A stretch of 64,000 bases of DNA from DATFVA01 sp963764235 (GCA_963764235.1 CAVXRO010000005.1:124001-188000); one strand, 5' to 3'. Numbered from the stretch's first letter, positions 27,265 to 36,042 are shown. Translations and numbers: made by a program. Notes: generated by a model not told the origin, from the letters alone.

Positions 27265-28443
27265 TCAAGTAGCGCCTATCGCATAACATATCGCAATCAG
27301 AATGTTAGCAGCTATTACACTTGAGACTACTTCAGGAGCATCATTTTTTTGGTCGATATAAAGCTTGCCCGCCCTAAGAGTATAAAAATATATTCCGGAA
27401 GAAAGGTTGGAGGCATCGAACTTTATATTATAGCTGCCTCCTTCCATCTCCTTATTCATGATCGATGCCACCTTTTGTCCCAGCAGATTGTATACCTCAA
27501 GAGTAATTCGTTCACTCCTAGGTATCGAAAAAGAAATAGTTGTTGAGGGATTAAAAGGATTAGGAAAATTCTGTGCAAGTTTATATTCCATACTTTTTAA
27601 GACATGTTCTGCAATGGCTGTTATCGCCCCATAATGCTCTTCTGCAAAAGCCATATTTGCAAGCATAGAAGCTTCAGCTGTTCCAACTGCGATTGCCATG
27701 TAAACAGTCCTCATTTCCTGCGGCTGCAGGTCAACGCTTTCGACCCCCATTATACCCACACCTCCAAGTGAACCTGTAACAAGGGTATCAGTATTTATTC
27801 CTCCTGTAAGCCAGGCATAATAGCCTGAATCATTATCTGTGTATTCCAAATACCATGGAAACACCGCAACTGCTTTGGTTGCTTCGGACAGGATTTTAAT
27901 ACCTACATAAGTATTTTCATAATTATATAATATGTTATTTTCAGTATTGAAGTATATTACATCATTTTCCCATGTGGAATCAATATCCTGGTTAATATCC
28001 AGCCCCACAATTGTTGGTAAAATTGATGCTTCATTGTTCGTAACATTAAATTTGATCAAAGCGCAGTCCTCATTATTCCACCCGTAAATTGTCTGTGCAA
28101 CTATAACAGCCGGGGGTAGATCATTATAACTGTTATCATATGTACCCGTTATTTCAAAACTACTGCTATCCGGACCACCGTTTACCAGGGTTGTAGGATT
28201 TACTATACCTACATCATTCCAGTAATCAAGTACCTCATTGGGATTTCCTGCAACAAGAATAGAAGCCCTATCTATCTGAAACAGAGTATCAGTACTTGAA
28301 ATTGTTAAGACTGAAATTGCCCCAAACGCATCAACATTAAACAATACATTGCCGGTATTAAATGCTGTTTGGGTTCTTCCTGTCCGCACAATTGTGAGCA
28401 GGAATAAAAACAGCAACGTAATACAGAGTACCGGCTTTTTCAT
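27265..28443 (-). CDS. T9SS type A sorting-domain protein (paralogue 3), frameshifted at the 3' end
   Basis: This paralogue of the genes at 21301 and 22714 has a signal peptide, NVLFNVDAFGAISVLTISSTDTL, ASILVAGNPNEVLDYWNDVG and sorting-domain QNFPNPFNPSTTISFSIP through GIYFYTLRAG. After that the frame is wrong: one extra base at about 27365-27367 turns the expected GSFISTKKMMLLK ending (stop would be 27327-27329) into a 33-residue unrelated tail. Loss of the terminal Lys-rich motif would be expected to impair T9SS processing. Either decay or a sequence error. The insertion sequence lies 82 bp upstream of its start and may have removed its native promoter. Confidence 0.8.
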   Translation of the reverse strand: MKKPVLCITLLFLFLLTIVRTGRTQTAFNTGNVLFNVDAFGAISVLTISSTDTLFQIDRASILVAGNPNEVLDYWNDVGIVNPTTLVNGGPDSSSFEITGTYDNSYNDLPPAVIVAQTIYGWNNEDCALIKFNVTNNEASILPTIVGLDINQDIDSTWENDVIYFNTENNILYNYENTYVGIKILSEATKAVAVFPWYLEYTDNDSGYYAWLTGGINTDTLVTGSLGGVGIMGVESVDLQPQEMRTVYMAIAVGTAEASMLANMAFAEEHYGAITAIAEHVLKSMEYKLAQNFPNPFNPSTTISFSIPRSERITLEVYNLLGQKVASIMNKEMEGGSYNIKFDASNLSSGIYFYTLRAGKLYIDQKNDAPEVVSSVIAANILIAICYAIGAT

Positions 28444-28524
28444 AAAGATCCTCGTTTATTGATTAAAATATATAAATTCAATGCCTGTCTAACAAGCAAG
28501 GAAAAATATCCTCTTTCCTGCGGA

Positions 28525-28681
28525 TTGACTCACAATTAATCTAACCCTGGACTATCGAAAAGGTAGTCATTGCCTCAAAATTAAATCTAACCGTAAATAA
28601 CCAAATAATTTTCCCAAAAGCAGGGTAAAAACCTCAAAAAGCGAAATTGATTATATTCGTTGACTCATAATAGATCTAACC
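28525..28681 (+). repeat. left insertion-sequence end, three copies of the terminal motif
   Basis: Three related copies begin TTGACTCA or TTGCCTCA and end CTAACC: 28525-28546, 28570-28592 and 28660-28681, spaced 45 and 90 bp. They are probably transposase binding sites. The innermost one lies 30 bp before the chosen transposase start, so transposase binding could repress its own gene. Confidence 0.75.
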
Positions 28682-28710
28682 CTCCCAAAATAATTTTTGA
28701 AAGAAAAATT

Positions 28711-29862
28711 ATGAGTAAAAAAGCTAAAGCAGAGTATCTGCTTGAAATTAAATCAAGATATCAGAATGCTAGTAAAGAAGAGAAACAAAGGATCTTAAAT
28801 GAATTTTGCAAAATTTGCGGGTACAACCGTAAGTATGCGATCCATTTACTAAATCAAAAGGAGAAGAAAAAGAACCAGAAGAAAAAGAGGGTCGGCAGAA
28901 AGAAAAGTTACAATAGTCCCATCATTATTCACTTTCTGAAGGCCTTGCTTAAGGCAACAAATTTAATCTGTTCAAAAAGGTTAAAACCAATTATTCCACT
29001 ATGGCTGCCCTTTTATGAGCAGTCATATTGCATTAAAATATCCGAACCTATCAGGGAAAAATTATTAAATATATCACCTGCAACTATAGATCGACTATTG
29101 AGTAAGGAGAGAAAAAGATTGGGTAAACTTGGTCTGTCGACCACTAAGCCTGGTTCTTTAATAAAGAAACAAATACCCATAAAGACTAATCAATGGGATG
29201 AAACAAGGCCAGGATTTATTGAAGCAGATACAGTAGCGCATTGCGGCAGCTCTGTGGCCGGAGCCTTCGTTTATACTGTAAATACTGTGGATATTGCCAC
29301 CGGATGGACTGAACCACGTGCCATCTGGGGCAAGGGTGAAAAGTCTGCATTCGAAGCCATTAGAAGTATTGAAGAGGCCTTCCCGTTTAAGCTTTTAGGT
29401 TTTGATTCTGATAATGGTTCTGAATTTATTAACTGGCATTTGTACAAATATACGCGTAGAAAGTTACCTGTTGAATATACCCGTTCCAGGAGCTATCAAA
29501 AGAATGATAATGCTCATATTGAAGGAAAGAACTGGACCCATATAAGACAATACCTCGGATACCAGCGTTTTGATAAACCTCAAATTGTAGATATGCTTAA
29601 TGATATTTATAAAAATTACTGGTCCTTATTTTTTAATTTCTTTATCCCTTCAAGTAAAATTATTTCCAAGCAAAGAACTGGGTCTAAGATTATTAAGAGG
29701 CACGATGCCCCCAGGACTCCTCTGGACAGATTACTTGAATCCTATGCTATACCTATGACAAAAAAGAAAAGTCTAATAGCTCTTAGAAAATCTTTAAATC
29801 CCTTTGAATTAAAATCCATTATTCAATCTAAAATAATCGAAATATTAAACTTTCTGAATTGA
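28711..29862 (+). CDS. DDE (rve integrase core) transposase
   Basis: I place the start at 28711 (MSKKAKAEYLLEIKSRYQ), giving 383 residues; a frame extension to 28660 runs through the inner terminal repeat. An N-terminal HTH-like region and a very basic KEKKKNQKKKRVGRKK linker (about 50-70) precede the catalytic core. The first Asp is in GFIEADTVAHCG, the second in LLGFDSDNGSEF, and the Glu in KNDNAHIEGKNW. All three catalytic residues are intact and the gene is uninterrupted, so the element may be active. Confidence 0.9.
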   Translation: MSKKAKAEYLLEIKSRYQNASKEEKQRILNEFCKICGYNRKYAIHLLNQKEKKKNQKKKRVGRKKSYNSPIIIHFLKALLKATNLICSKRLKPIIPLWLPFYEQSYCIKISEPIREKLLNISPATIDRLLSKERKRLGKLGLSTTKPGSLIKKQIPIKTNQWDETRPGFIEADTVAHCGSSVAGAFVYTVNTVDIATGWTEPRAIWGKGEKSAFEAIRSIEEAFPFKLLGFDSDNGSEFINWHLYKYTRRKLPVEYTRSRSYQKNDNAHIEGKNWTHIRQYLGYQRFDKPQIVDMLNDIYKNYWSLFFNFFIPSSKIISKQRTGSKIIKRHDAPRTPLDRLLESYAIPMTKKKSLIALRKSLNPFELKSIIQSKIIEILNFLN

Positions 29863-29953
29863 TTTTTGAGAACAAGAAATTTTGAATAATTATTTTATCT
29901 TCGCTTATTTTAACAAAGCACTAATATATTATTTGTTCTTTTAATGTCTGAAA

Positions 29954-30012
29954 GTTAGGTGCTATTATGAGTCAACGTACCAGGCTCATGGTTAGGTTTT
30001 ATTTTGAGTCAA
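29954..30012 (-). repeat. right insertion-sequence end, two copies of the terminal motif
   Basis: Read on the minus strand, copies begin TTGACTCA at 30012 (outer, 29990-30012) and at 29975 (inner, 29954-29975), both ending in CCTAAC. They mirror the left-end copies. The 164 bp between this end and the next gene contains nothing I recognise. Confidence 0.72.
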
Positions 30013-30176
30013 CTGGCCTGTAAAAAATTAAATTCTTATGGCAGAATCCATAGAAGAATATCGGTATGGGAGGGTATATCTATCGTGACAGCAGACAATC
30101 ATATTATTAGTACTATTTTTTATAAGTCACTCTTGTCTATAAGATCGTGAACAGCAGCCGATCAACTTCAGCGGAT

Positions 30177-30521
30177 TTATTCTGTACTCAAGCTGTCTGA
30201 AGACACAGGTTTAATGTATCCTTTTTTAATAAGTCCGGCTGTCGATCTATATATGGTAATGGATATTTCTGTCGTATTGTGATACCCCGTTGATACGATT
30301 TTTACACCTTCAAATTCTTTTTCCAGCTTAACAGTGGCATATAGTTTTTCGTCGGCGATAAGATCGCTTTGAAGGCGGGCTTTTTTTTCGGGTATGTTTG
30401 CGAGCGCCCAGTATACTCCTTTTTTTGCATTCTGATACGCAGCATCAAGATTTTTCTCCATCTCCTGCTGGGCTTGTAGAGTGAATGATATCAGGAACAA
30501 AATTAAAAAAAGTGATCTCAT
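30177..30521 (-). CDS. small exported protein of unknown function
   Basis: This 114-residue protein begins MRSLFLILFLISFTLQAQQ, a clear signal peptide with cleavage after AQA-like sequence. The mature part has an amphipathic helix (KNLDAAYQNAKKGVYWALANIPEKKARL) and a beta-rich half ending KKGYIKPVSSDSLSTE. I do not recognise a family. It is isolated next to the insertion sequence. Codon use is similar to neighbours and a GAGGGG-like site precedes the ATG, so it is likely a real gene. Confidence 0.6.
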   Translation of the reverse strand: MRSLFLILFLISFTLQAQQEMEKNLDAAYQNAKKGVYWALANIPEKKARLQSDLIADEKLYATVKLEKEFEGVKIVSTGYHNTTEISITIYRSTAGLIKKGYIKPVSSDSLSTE

Positions 30522-30909
30522 CAGGATCCCCTCCCGTTTTTGATTCGAAAAATAAGAAAATTCATATCTTTTGAAAAGCTCATTGAGCTAAAATTGGAAC
30601 CGCAGCCCGTTTTATCTACCATGGTAAGCCGGCCTGCCGGAGGGAAGTTGATCTGGAACGCCTGCCCGTCAGGCAGAAGGTTGCGAATTGGAGTCTGGCA
30701 ACAATGAGATTAATAATTTAATTAGAATTACCAAAGATGGTATCTCTTGAGCAGACTATGTAAGTTCAAAAGATACCATCTTCAACACTTGCAACAATAA
30801 ACTATTTCAGTGAAATAAATTTCTTTGTTGCTAAAATCCCCTACCTGCAGTTTTTCCCCTCAATCTGTTCTGCGGATTTTTCCAGGTTAATTATTTAGCC
30901 CGGGTACAC
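30522..30909. other. gene-free gap with palindromic motifs
   Basis: The 388 bp hold no convincing frame. There are two GC-rich palindromes, CCGGCCTGCCGG near 30632 and GCCTGCCCGTCAGGC near 30661, which resemble REP-like intergenic elements, and a long hairpin described separately. A related CCTGACTGCCGTCAGG palindrome is at 50124-50139. Confidence 0.5.
30734..30782. promoter_or_regulatory. long stem-loop, 12 bp perfect arms
   Basis: AAGATGGTATCT (30734-30745) pairs perfectly with AGATACCATCTT (30771-30782). The stem continues past one mismatch with TTGA (30747-30750) and TCAA (30766-30769), leaving a 15-base loop. No T-tract. It lies 128 bp downstream of the minus-strand lipoprotein gene at 30910, so it may be an RNA 3' end or a processing site. 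Confidence 0.55.
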
Positions 30910-31401
30910 TCAGTATGAAATTTCACCGGTATATCTTATCGCTAAGTCTCCTGCACTCGTAGATTCCCCTGTAAACGTTCCACTGCCGCTTACCCCACTA
31001 AATCTGCCTGTCCCTCCAACAATCTCCCATACCCAGGTAGTAGGATCATAATAATCCATAAACCACGTCATATGGACTAATGCACCATTAGCTGCTGTAA
31101 TCCAATCACTACCTTCTACCGTCAGGCCAGTCAATGTATAATGATGGATTGTGGTGTCAATTATAGTGCAATACCCAAGATGAGATGCATTACCCGTTGC
31201 GTAGTAAACAGCAACAGAATCGTTTATCAGCGACGAAAACACATAGAGAAAATCACCAGAGAAAGGTCTGGTCTGATATGCTTTATTCAATTGCTGATTA
31301 ACCGAAATTTCGGTTGGTTCAGTAGTTTGTTCACAACCTGCCAGAATAATTACTATTGAAATAAAGCTACAAACAATTAATAAATTACCTAATGATTTCA
31401 T
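30910..31401 (-). CDS. putative lipoprotein of unknown function
   Basis: This 163-residue protein has a lipoprotein signal (SIVIILAGC, lipidated Cys near residue 23). The mature part ends with WEIVGGTGRFSGVSGSGTFTGES and AIRYTGEISY, a Gly-rich beta-barrel-like ending seen in small calycin/allene-oxide-cyclase-like proteins. That resemblance is weak and I give no function. GGAGGTAG precedes the ATG, supporting the start. Sits alone in an accessory stretch between the insertion sequence and the kelch lipoprotein. Confidence 0.65.
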   Translation of the reverse strand: MKSLGNLLIVCSFISIVIILAGCEQTTEPTEISVNQQLNKAYQTRPFSGDFLYVFSSLINDSVAVYYATGNASHLGYCTIIDTTIHHYTLTGLTVEGSDWITAANGALVHMTWFMDYYDPTTWVWEIVGGTGRFSGVSGSGTFTGESTSAGDLAIRYTGEISY

Positions 31402-31601
31402 TGTACTACCTCCAATTATTGAAATTATTATTTAGTATTTCTACGGAACATTCATTTGCTAATTAAATCCGGTAATTACCTTTTTGAATTTTTCATTCTT
31501 AATTAACACTGGTTGATTTTTTTTGTTTTCAAATACTAGCTTCGCCTCCTTATAAGTTAAACACGACTACTTTTGCATGATTTTTTTAGAAAATTCTATT
31601 A

Positions 31602-32606
31602 TCAATTACCAGGCGGAGTATATTCTACTACACTACTTAAGGTGTGGCTACTTCCCGCGCCGCCAATAACCCCGCCAAAGATGTACATTTTATTTTTATA
31701 AACACAGGTTGCGAAACAACGTCGTGTTGAAGGCATGGCCGCCCTGGTTGTCCAGCTATCTTTGCTAAAATCGTACTCCATTAAATCATTAAGTTCAGTG
31801 TTGTATGAAAACCCGCCGCAGATATACAATTTATTATTTATTACACCGGAACCGTGACCGATTCTGGGAAGCGTGATATCTTCTTTTGATTCCCAGAAAT
31901 TGTTTGACGGATCATAAACTTCAAAATCAGCAAATGGGGTTCCCGCTCCTGCATCCCCTGAAGTTCCTCCCCCAATTACAAAGATTTTTCCATTAAAAAC
32001 AGCAGAGCTGGGGTAACTACTGCCCTTTGGAAGACTGGCTTTGGTAGTCCAGGTATCAGTTGCAGGATCATACACCTGAACTTCTGCAGCACCCTGGTAT
32101 CCTGTATAGGCCCCACCAATTGTGTATATTTTCCCATCAATAACAGAGGCCGTCAGGAATGCTCTAGGTTCAGGTATGTTTGTTTTTCTCGTCCAGGTAT
32201 CAGCAGCCGGATCATACAAGTAAGTGTAATCAAGGGTCGTTCCGTCGTATAGTGCTCCTGTTCTCCCTCCAAAAGTATAAATTTTCCCATCTACTGCTGC
32301 TGCAGCCTGACCAAGAATTTTTTCAGGCATATGATTTTTAATTGTCCATTTATCTGTTTCGGGATCATACATTTCAACATCATCAGAAATTTTTGGTGTT
32401 AAATCAATAATACCCCCTATCAGATATATTTTCCCATCTACTTCTGCACAACATAAGTACCCCCTTGCAGTGTGCATGCCAGTCTTCACTGTCCATTCGT
32501 CCCCGATTGTTTGAGTGCTCTCTTCTTCGGTTGGGGAAACCGGATTATCTTTTTGACAGGAGATTATCGAAAGTAAAACACAGAATACTAGAATTTTCTT
32601 CAACAT
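31602..32606 (-). CDS. kelch-repeat lipoprotein
   Basis: This 334-residue protein has a lipobox LLSIISC (Cys near residue 17) and about six kelch motifs, for example GKIYLIGGIIDL...VEMYDPETDKWTIKNHMP, GKIYTFGGRTG, GKIYTIGGAYTG, GKIFVIGGGTSG, NKLYICGGFSYN and NKMYIFGGVIGG. These build a six-bladed beta-propeller. It would be membrane-anchored on the periplasmic or outer face; binding of glycans or proteins is typical of such propellers but not shown here. AGGAGGAAG lies upstream of the start. Confidence 0.88.
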   Translation of the reverse strand: MLKKILVFCVLLSIISCQKDNPVSPTEEESTQTIGDEWTVKTGMHTARGYLCCAEVDGKIYLIGGIIDLTPKISDDVEMYDPETDKWTIKNHMPEKILGQAAAAVDGKIYTFGGRTGALYDGTTLDYTYLYDPAADTWTRKTNIPEPRAFLTASVIDGKIYTIGGAYTGYQGAAEVQVYDPATDTWTTKASLPKGSSYPSSAVFNGKIFVIGGGTSGDAGAGTPFADFEVYDPSNNFWESKEDITLPRIGHGSGVINNKLYICGGFSYNTELNDLMEYDFSKDSWTTRAAMPSTRRCFATCVYKNKMYIFGGVIGGAGSSHTLSSVVEYTPPGN

Positions 32607-32719
32607 TTTTCTTCCTCCTTTTTATTGTGGGGGTTCCGGAAAATGTCCTCCCAAAAAACATGAATTAATTTTGCTTAAACACATATACTCCGGCTGGCAT
32701 TAACTGACAGCTGATAATA

Positions 32720-33070
32720 TTATTTCAGTAATACCATTTGCTTAATCGCTGTATAACTTCCGGCTTTTATTTTGTAGTAATAAACTCCTTCAGCCAGATT
32801 CTGCTTTTCACTATCTCCAGATGAAGGACAACCGGATTGAGAACTATTGACGCTAAATTCGACATCATATGTACCTGCTTTTTTCTCTTCATCAACAAGC
32901 TTTTCAATTAATTCACCTGCCGAATTAAAAATAGTTATCACTACTTTAGTCCTGTATGCGAGGCAATATTTTATTGTTGTTTTGTCTCGAAAAGGGTTCG
33001 GGTAATTCTGACCCATATAAAATTCTGAAGGAACCAATTCATTGACTACAGGATTTTTTGTCAGGTTCAT
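32720..33070 (-). CDS. orphan T9SS sorting domain (116 residues)
   Basis: The protein contains only a type A sorting domain: PSEFYMGQNYPNPFRDKTTIKYCL, KVVITIFNSAGELIEKLVDEEK, GVYYYKIKAGSYTAIKQMVLLK. It has no signal peptide or cargo, and an in-frame stop lies a few codons upstream of the ATG. It contains two cysteines (one in the unusual SSQSGCPSSGDSEKQN insert). It is probably the tail of a lost secreted protein rather than a functional unit. Confidence 0.6.
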   Translation of the reverse strand: MNLTKNPVVNELVPSEFYMGQNYPNPFRDKTTIKYCLAYRTKVVITIFNSAGELIEKLVDEEKKAGTYDVEFSVNSSQSGCPSSGDSEKQNLAEGVYYYKIKAGSYTAIKQMVLLK

Positions 33071-33242
33071 TAAATAAAGCCTGTTTTCAAACTAATCAAC
33101 AGATGATGCGTCGTTAATTTTCCGGGAATAAATAGAATAAATTCTGAGGATATTATAATACCTGGTGAAAAGTCAATCTACCAGATTTGTGTCAGATACT
33201 TTCAGATTTGAGCCTGATATTAAAATAGTGAATGGACGAACT

Positions 33243-33554
33243 TCAATTACTATTAAATTTTTGTAGATATTGAGAGGGTGGAACCCCAAATTGCTTCTTA
33301 AAGCAGTCAGAAAAGTAAGCCGGATTATTGAAACCAACTTCGAGTGCAACTTCAGATAGATTACCGAATTTATTTTCTATCAAGCTTGCTGCTTTAAGTA
33401 ATCTTATTCTCCTGATTAGCTCAACAGGGGGCTCTCCGGTTAAGGATATAATTTTTTTGTAAAGAACGTACCGGCTTACTGCCATATTTTCTGCAAGAGT
33501 TTCAACACTAAATGAGGAATTGGAAATATTATTATTTAATGATATCAAAAGCAT
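33243..33554 (-). CDS. AraC-type DNA-binding domain, detached 3' part of the hybrid sensor gene
   Basis: 103 residues with two helix-turn-helix motifs: FSVETLAENMAVSRYVLYKKI and LSEVALEVGFNNPAYFSDCFKKQFGVPPSQY. In hybrid two-component proteins this domain follows the receiver directly with the sequence pattern DRRLLQNAFDIIK + NNISNSSFSVETLAENM. Here the junction is broken: the kinase frame stops at TAA just after FDIIK, and this frame overlaps it by 23 bases. One extra T after ATTAAA would explain it. Alternatively it is translated separately from the ATG at 33554. Confidence 0.8.
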   Translation of the reverse strand: MLLISLNNNISNSSFSVETLAENMAVSRYVLYKKIISLTGEPPVELIRRIRLLKAASLIENKFGNLSEVALEVGFNNPAYFSDCFKKQFGVPPSQYLQKFNSN

Positions 33555-36042
33555 TTTGTAACAACCTTCTATCTATAGGTGTGATTTTAGCCTGGTTTAA
33601 TTCAACTATTCCCATTTTCCGGAAATGTTCATGGATTCTTTTTCTCTGTTCAATAAGATTTTTAATTCTTGCAATTAATTCAACAGTCTCGAATGGTTTC
33701 GTGATATACTCGTCTGCGCCTGTTTCAAGGCCGTTAACTTTATCAGCCATTGTGGCTTTTGCTGTAAGCAGAATTACAGGTATATGGCTTGTTCTCTCAC
33801 TTGTCTTTAGCTTTTTGCATAGTTGAAATCCATCCATTTTTGGCATCATTACATCGCATATTATTAAATCAGGCAAATTTTCAGTCGATTTGTTCCAGCC
33901 ATCTTCTCCGTCTTTAGCTTCAATAATTAGGTAATCTTTTTTAAGATTTTCTTTTATGTAGTTTCTCACATCTGAATTATCCTCAATTAACAACAGAAGT
34001 GGTTTTCCATTTTCAGCTATGGTAACGCAATCAGGATTATATGATTTAATTTCTTCGTAGTATACTGAATCGGTCGAACCAGCAGAGATTGTTATATTTT
34101 CTTCCGTAATCTCATTAATTTCTTCAGGTTTTAAATGATCCTTACCTAAAGGGATTCTTATTTTAACTTTGGTTCCTTTCCCTTCCTCGCTTTCAACTTC
34201 TATTTTACCTTTATGCATCTCAACCAATTCCTTTGTTAAGGATAATCCAATGCCTGTTCCCTCCTGCTCCCTTGTATGACTTCCGTCCACCTGATAGAAG
34301 CGGTCGAAGATATTCGGCAATTTTTCTTTTGGTATACCTATGCCAGTATCACAGACCGTTATTTCCATTGATCTGCTCTGATTTGGTTCATCTATTTGAT
34401 TTATTGAAACGTCAACTTTACCTCTCCCGGGAGTAAATTTTAAAGCGTTTGAAAGTACATTAGTAATTATTTTTTCCATCTTATCCCTATCCAGATAGAC
34501 AACTATCTGGTCCTCAGCCGCGATAAGTTTAAGAGATATTTTTTTTCTTTCAGCATATGAGGAAAAGGATAAGATCAGATCTCTTAATAATGGAATAATA
34601 TTTTGAGGTCTGGTCTGAAGTTTCATATTATGAGATTCGATCTTCGATATATCTAGTAACTGATTTACAAGTCCTAGCATTCTATTAGCGTTTTTGTAGA
34701 CAACTCCGAGCTTCTCTTTCATTTTTTCATCCACTGAACTTTCGGTAATCTCTTTAACTGGCCCAATGATTAAAGTTAACGGCGTTCTGAATTCATGAGA
34801 AATATTCATAAAAAACCTGTTCTGTACCTGCTGCTCAAGCTGAAGTAAATCAACGGTTTTTGAAATTTCATTCTGTGCTATTTTGAGTTCACCTGTCCGT
34901 TTCTCAACTTTTTTTTCGAGATTGTTTTTGTAGTCTGTAACTGTTCTCAGAATCAGTGAATCATGAATAGAAATATTTATTATAGGGATCATATAATTGA
35001 GCAGTTCATTCGACTCATATATTTCTGTCTCAGATTTTGGATAAATAATCAGTTCACCTGCTGTAACTTCATTTATAATAATAGGCCTAACCAAAGGCTC
35101 AATATTTACCTCATCACTTCCGCTGTAATCTTCAATATCCAGGTTATTTCCTTCAGTATCTTTGAATAGTTTTATACGGGCGGATGCAAAATTTGCTTCA
35201 TTAACCAGTGCACTGGTGATTGCTTTTAGAGTTTTATTTATATCTAAACTTTGTCTTATTGATTTTGTTATTTCGTGTGCGGTTCTGAGCTGGGTAGTTT
35301 GTTGCTGGAGTAGTTTTTTTGATTCTTCTAATTTATTGTACTGATTAATTAATTCATCGTGGGACTCTGTCAAATCCAGAAATGCTTTCCTCATATTGAA
35401 CAACCAGCGCCCCCAATTCTTGAGCTTAAAGCTAAATCCGGCTTCTACCCATGAAATATCATAATCGCCACCATTTGAAGTAAGAGTAAAATCAACTTTA
35501 AATCCTTTTTTTGCTGTTTTTTCTCCAAGTTTTTCCAGAACTCCTATACTCATGTAAAACAACTCAGGACAATGTTCATAGCCGGGATCAAGATAAAAAT
35601 GAAGATGCATTTTATTTTTTTCAATAAAATGTATTTGCTGATGGATACACGAAAAAAGCGGACTGACTATTGAGGATGCCGCTTTCAACATTTGATTCTT
35701 TAAGAGATTAGTAAGTTTACCAGAAGAATAAAGTATTAGTGCGAAAATAATACCCTCGATATAAAATTCATCTACTACATAGTCCCTACCCATTTGTTCA
35801 TATTCCTGACGGGAAAAGTACGGCCTGGTGTTTGCAATTATTTTACAGGTAACCCACCACTCTATGCGCTCGTGCTTATTTAATAAATAAGGAAGGTCAT
35901 ATGGAACACCTTTCAATATTTTATCCGTATCTATATTTTTTTTCTTTACCGCATTTAACAACGAAAATAAAACTCTGCAGGAAATTTCTTTTTTATTATT
36001 CGGTTGCATATTTAACCCGCTTATGACAATTGACTGCATCAA
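33532..36042 (-). CDS. cytosolic hybrid sensor histidine kinase / response regulator (HTCS-like, AraC part split off)
   Basis: This 836-residue protein has no membrane segment or signal peptide. Residues 1-220 form an unrecognised sensor-like domain, and a coiled coil (230-262) leads to a GAF-like domain (about 263-365). HisKA has His416 in NISHEFRTPLTLIIGP; HATPase_c shows the N box with LSNALKFTP and DTGIGIPKE; and the receiver (about 705-820) has its Asp in LIICDVMMPKMDG. The linker DRRLLQNAFDIIK leads to the AraC domain encoded in a shifted frame downstream. Together this is a one-protein two-component regulator, unusual in being soluble. Start uncertain: ATG codons at residues 1, 2 and 12. 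Confidence 0.87.
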   Translation of the reverse strand: MMQSIVISGLNMQPNNKKEISCRVLFSLLNAVKKKNIDTDKILKGVPYDLPYLLNKHERIEWWVTCKIIANTRPYFSRQEYEQMGRDYVVDEFYIEGIIFALILYSSGKLTNLLKNQMLKAASSIVSPLFSCIHQQIHFIEKNKMHLHFYLDPGYEHCPELFYMSIGVLEKLGEKTAKKGFKVDFTLTSNGGDYDISWVEAGFSFKLKNWGRWLFNMRKAFLDLTESHDELINQYNKLEESKKLLQQQTTQLRTAHEITKSIRQSLDINKTLKAITSALVNEANFASARIKLFKDTEGNNLDIEDYSGSDEVNIEPLVRPIIINEVTAGELIIYPKSETEIYESNELLNYMIPIINISIHDSLILRTVTDYKNNLEKKVEKRTGELKIAQNEISKTVDLLQLEQQVQNRFFMNISHEFRTPLTLIIGPVKEITESSVDEKMKEKLGVVYKNANRMLGLVNQLLDISKIESHNMKLQTRPQNIIPLLRDLILSFSSYAERKKISLKLIAAEDQIVVYLDRDKMEKIITNVLSNALKFTPGRGKVDVSINQIDEPNQSRSMEITVCDTGIGIPKEKLPNIFDRFYQVDGSHTREQEGTGIGLSLTKELVEMHKGKIEVESEEGKGTKVKIRIPLGKDHLKPEEINEITEENITISAGSTDSVYYEEIKSYNPDCVTIAENGKPLLLLIEDNSDVRNYIKENLKKDYLIIEAKDGEDGWNKSTENLPDLIICDVMMPKMDGFQLCKKLKTSERTSHIPVILLTAKATMADKVNGLETGADEYITKPFETVELIARIKNLIEQRKRIHEHFRKMGIVELNQAKITPIDRRLLQNAFDIIK

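Larger units (their letters stand above)
28525..30012 (+). mobile_element. insertion sequence with multi-copy terminal repeats
   Basis: The element is about 1.49 kb with one transposase gene. Outer ends are inverted: TTGACTCACAATTAAT...CTAACC at 28525-28546 and its counterpart (TTGACTCAAAATAAAACC...) read on the minus strand at 29990-30012. Further internal copies lie at both ends. I see no target-site duplication. The transposase looks like the IS1202/ISNCY-type group of rve-domain transposases; family assignment is tentative. Confidence 0.82.

Noticed and set aside
28525..28681. CRISPR-like spacing of three repeats at the insertion-sequence left end
   Set aside because: Spacing is unequal (45 and 90 bp), and matching inverted copies at the other end show they are transposase sites.
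28501..30030. Target-site duplication of the insertion sequence
   Set aside because: Comparing up to 27 bases on each side of the outer repeats I find no convincing direct repeat.
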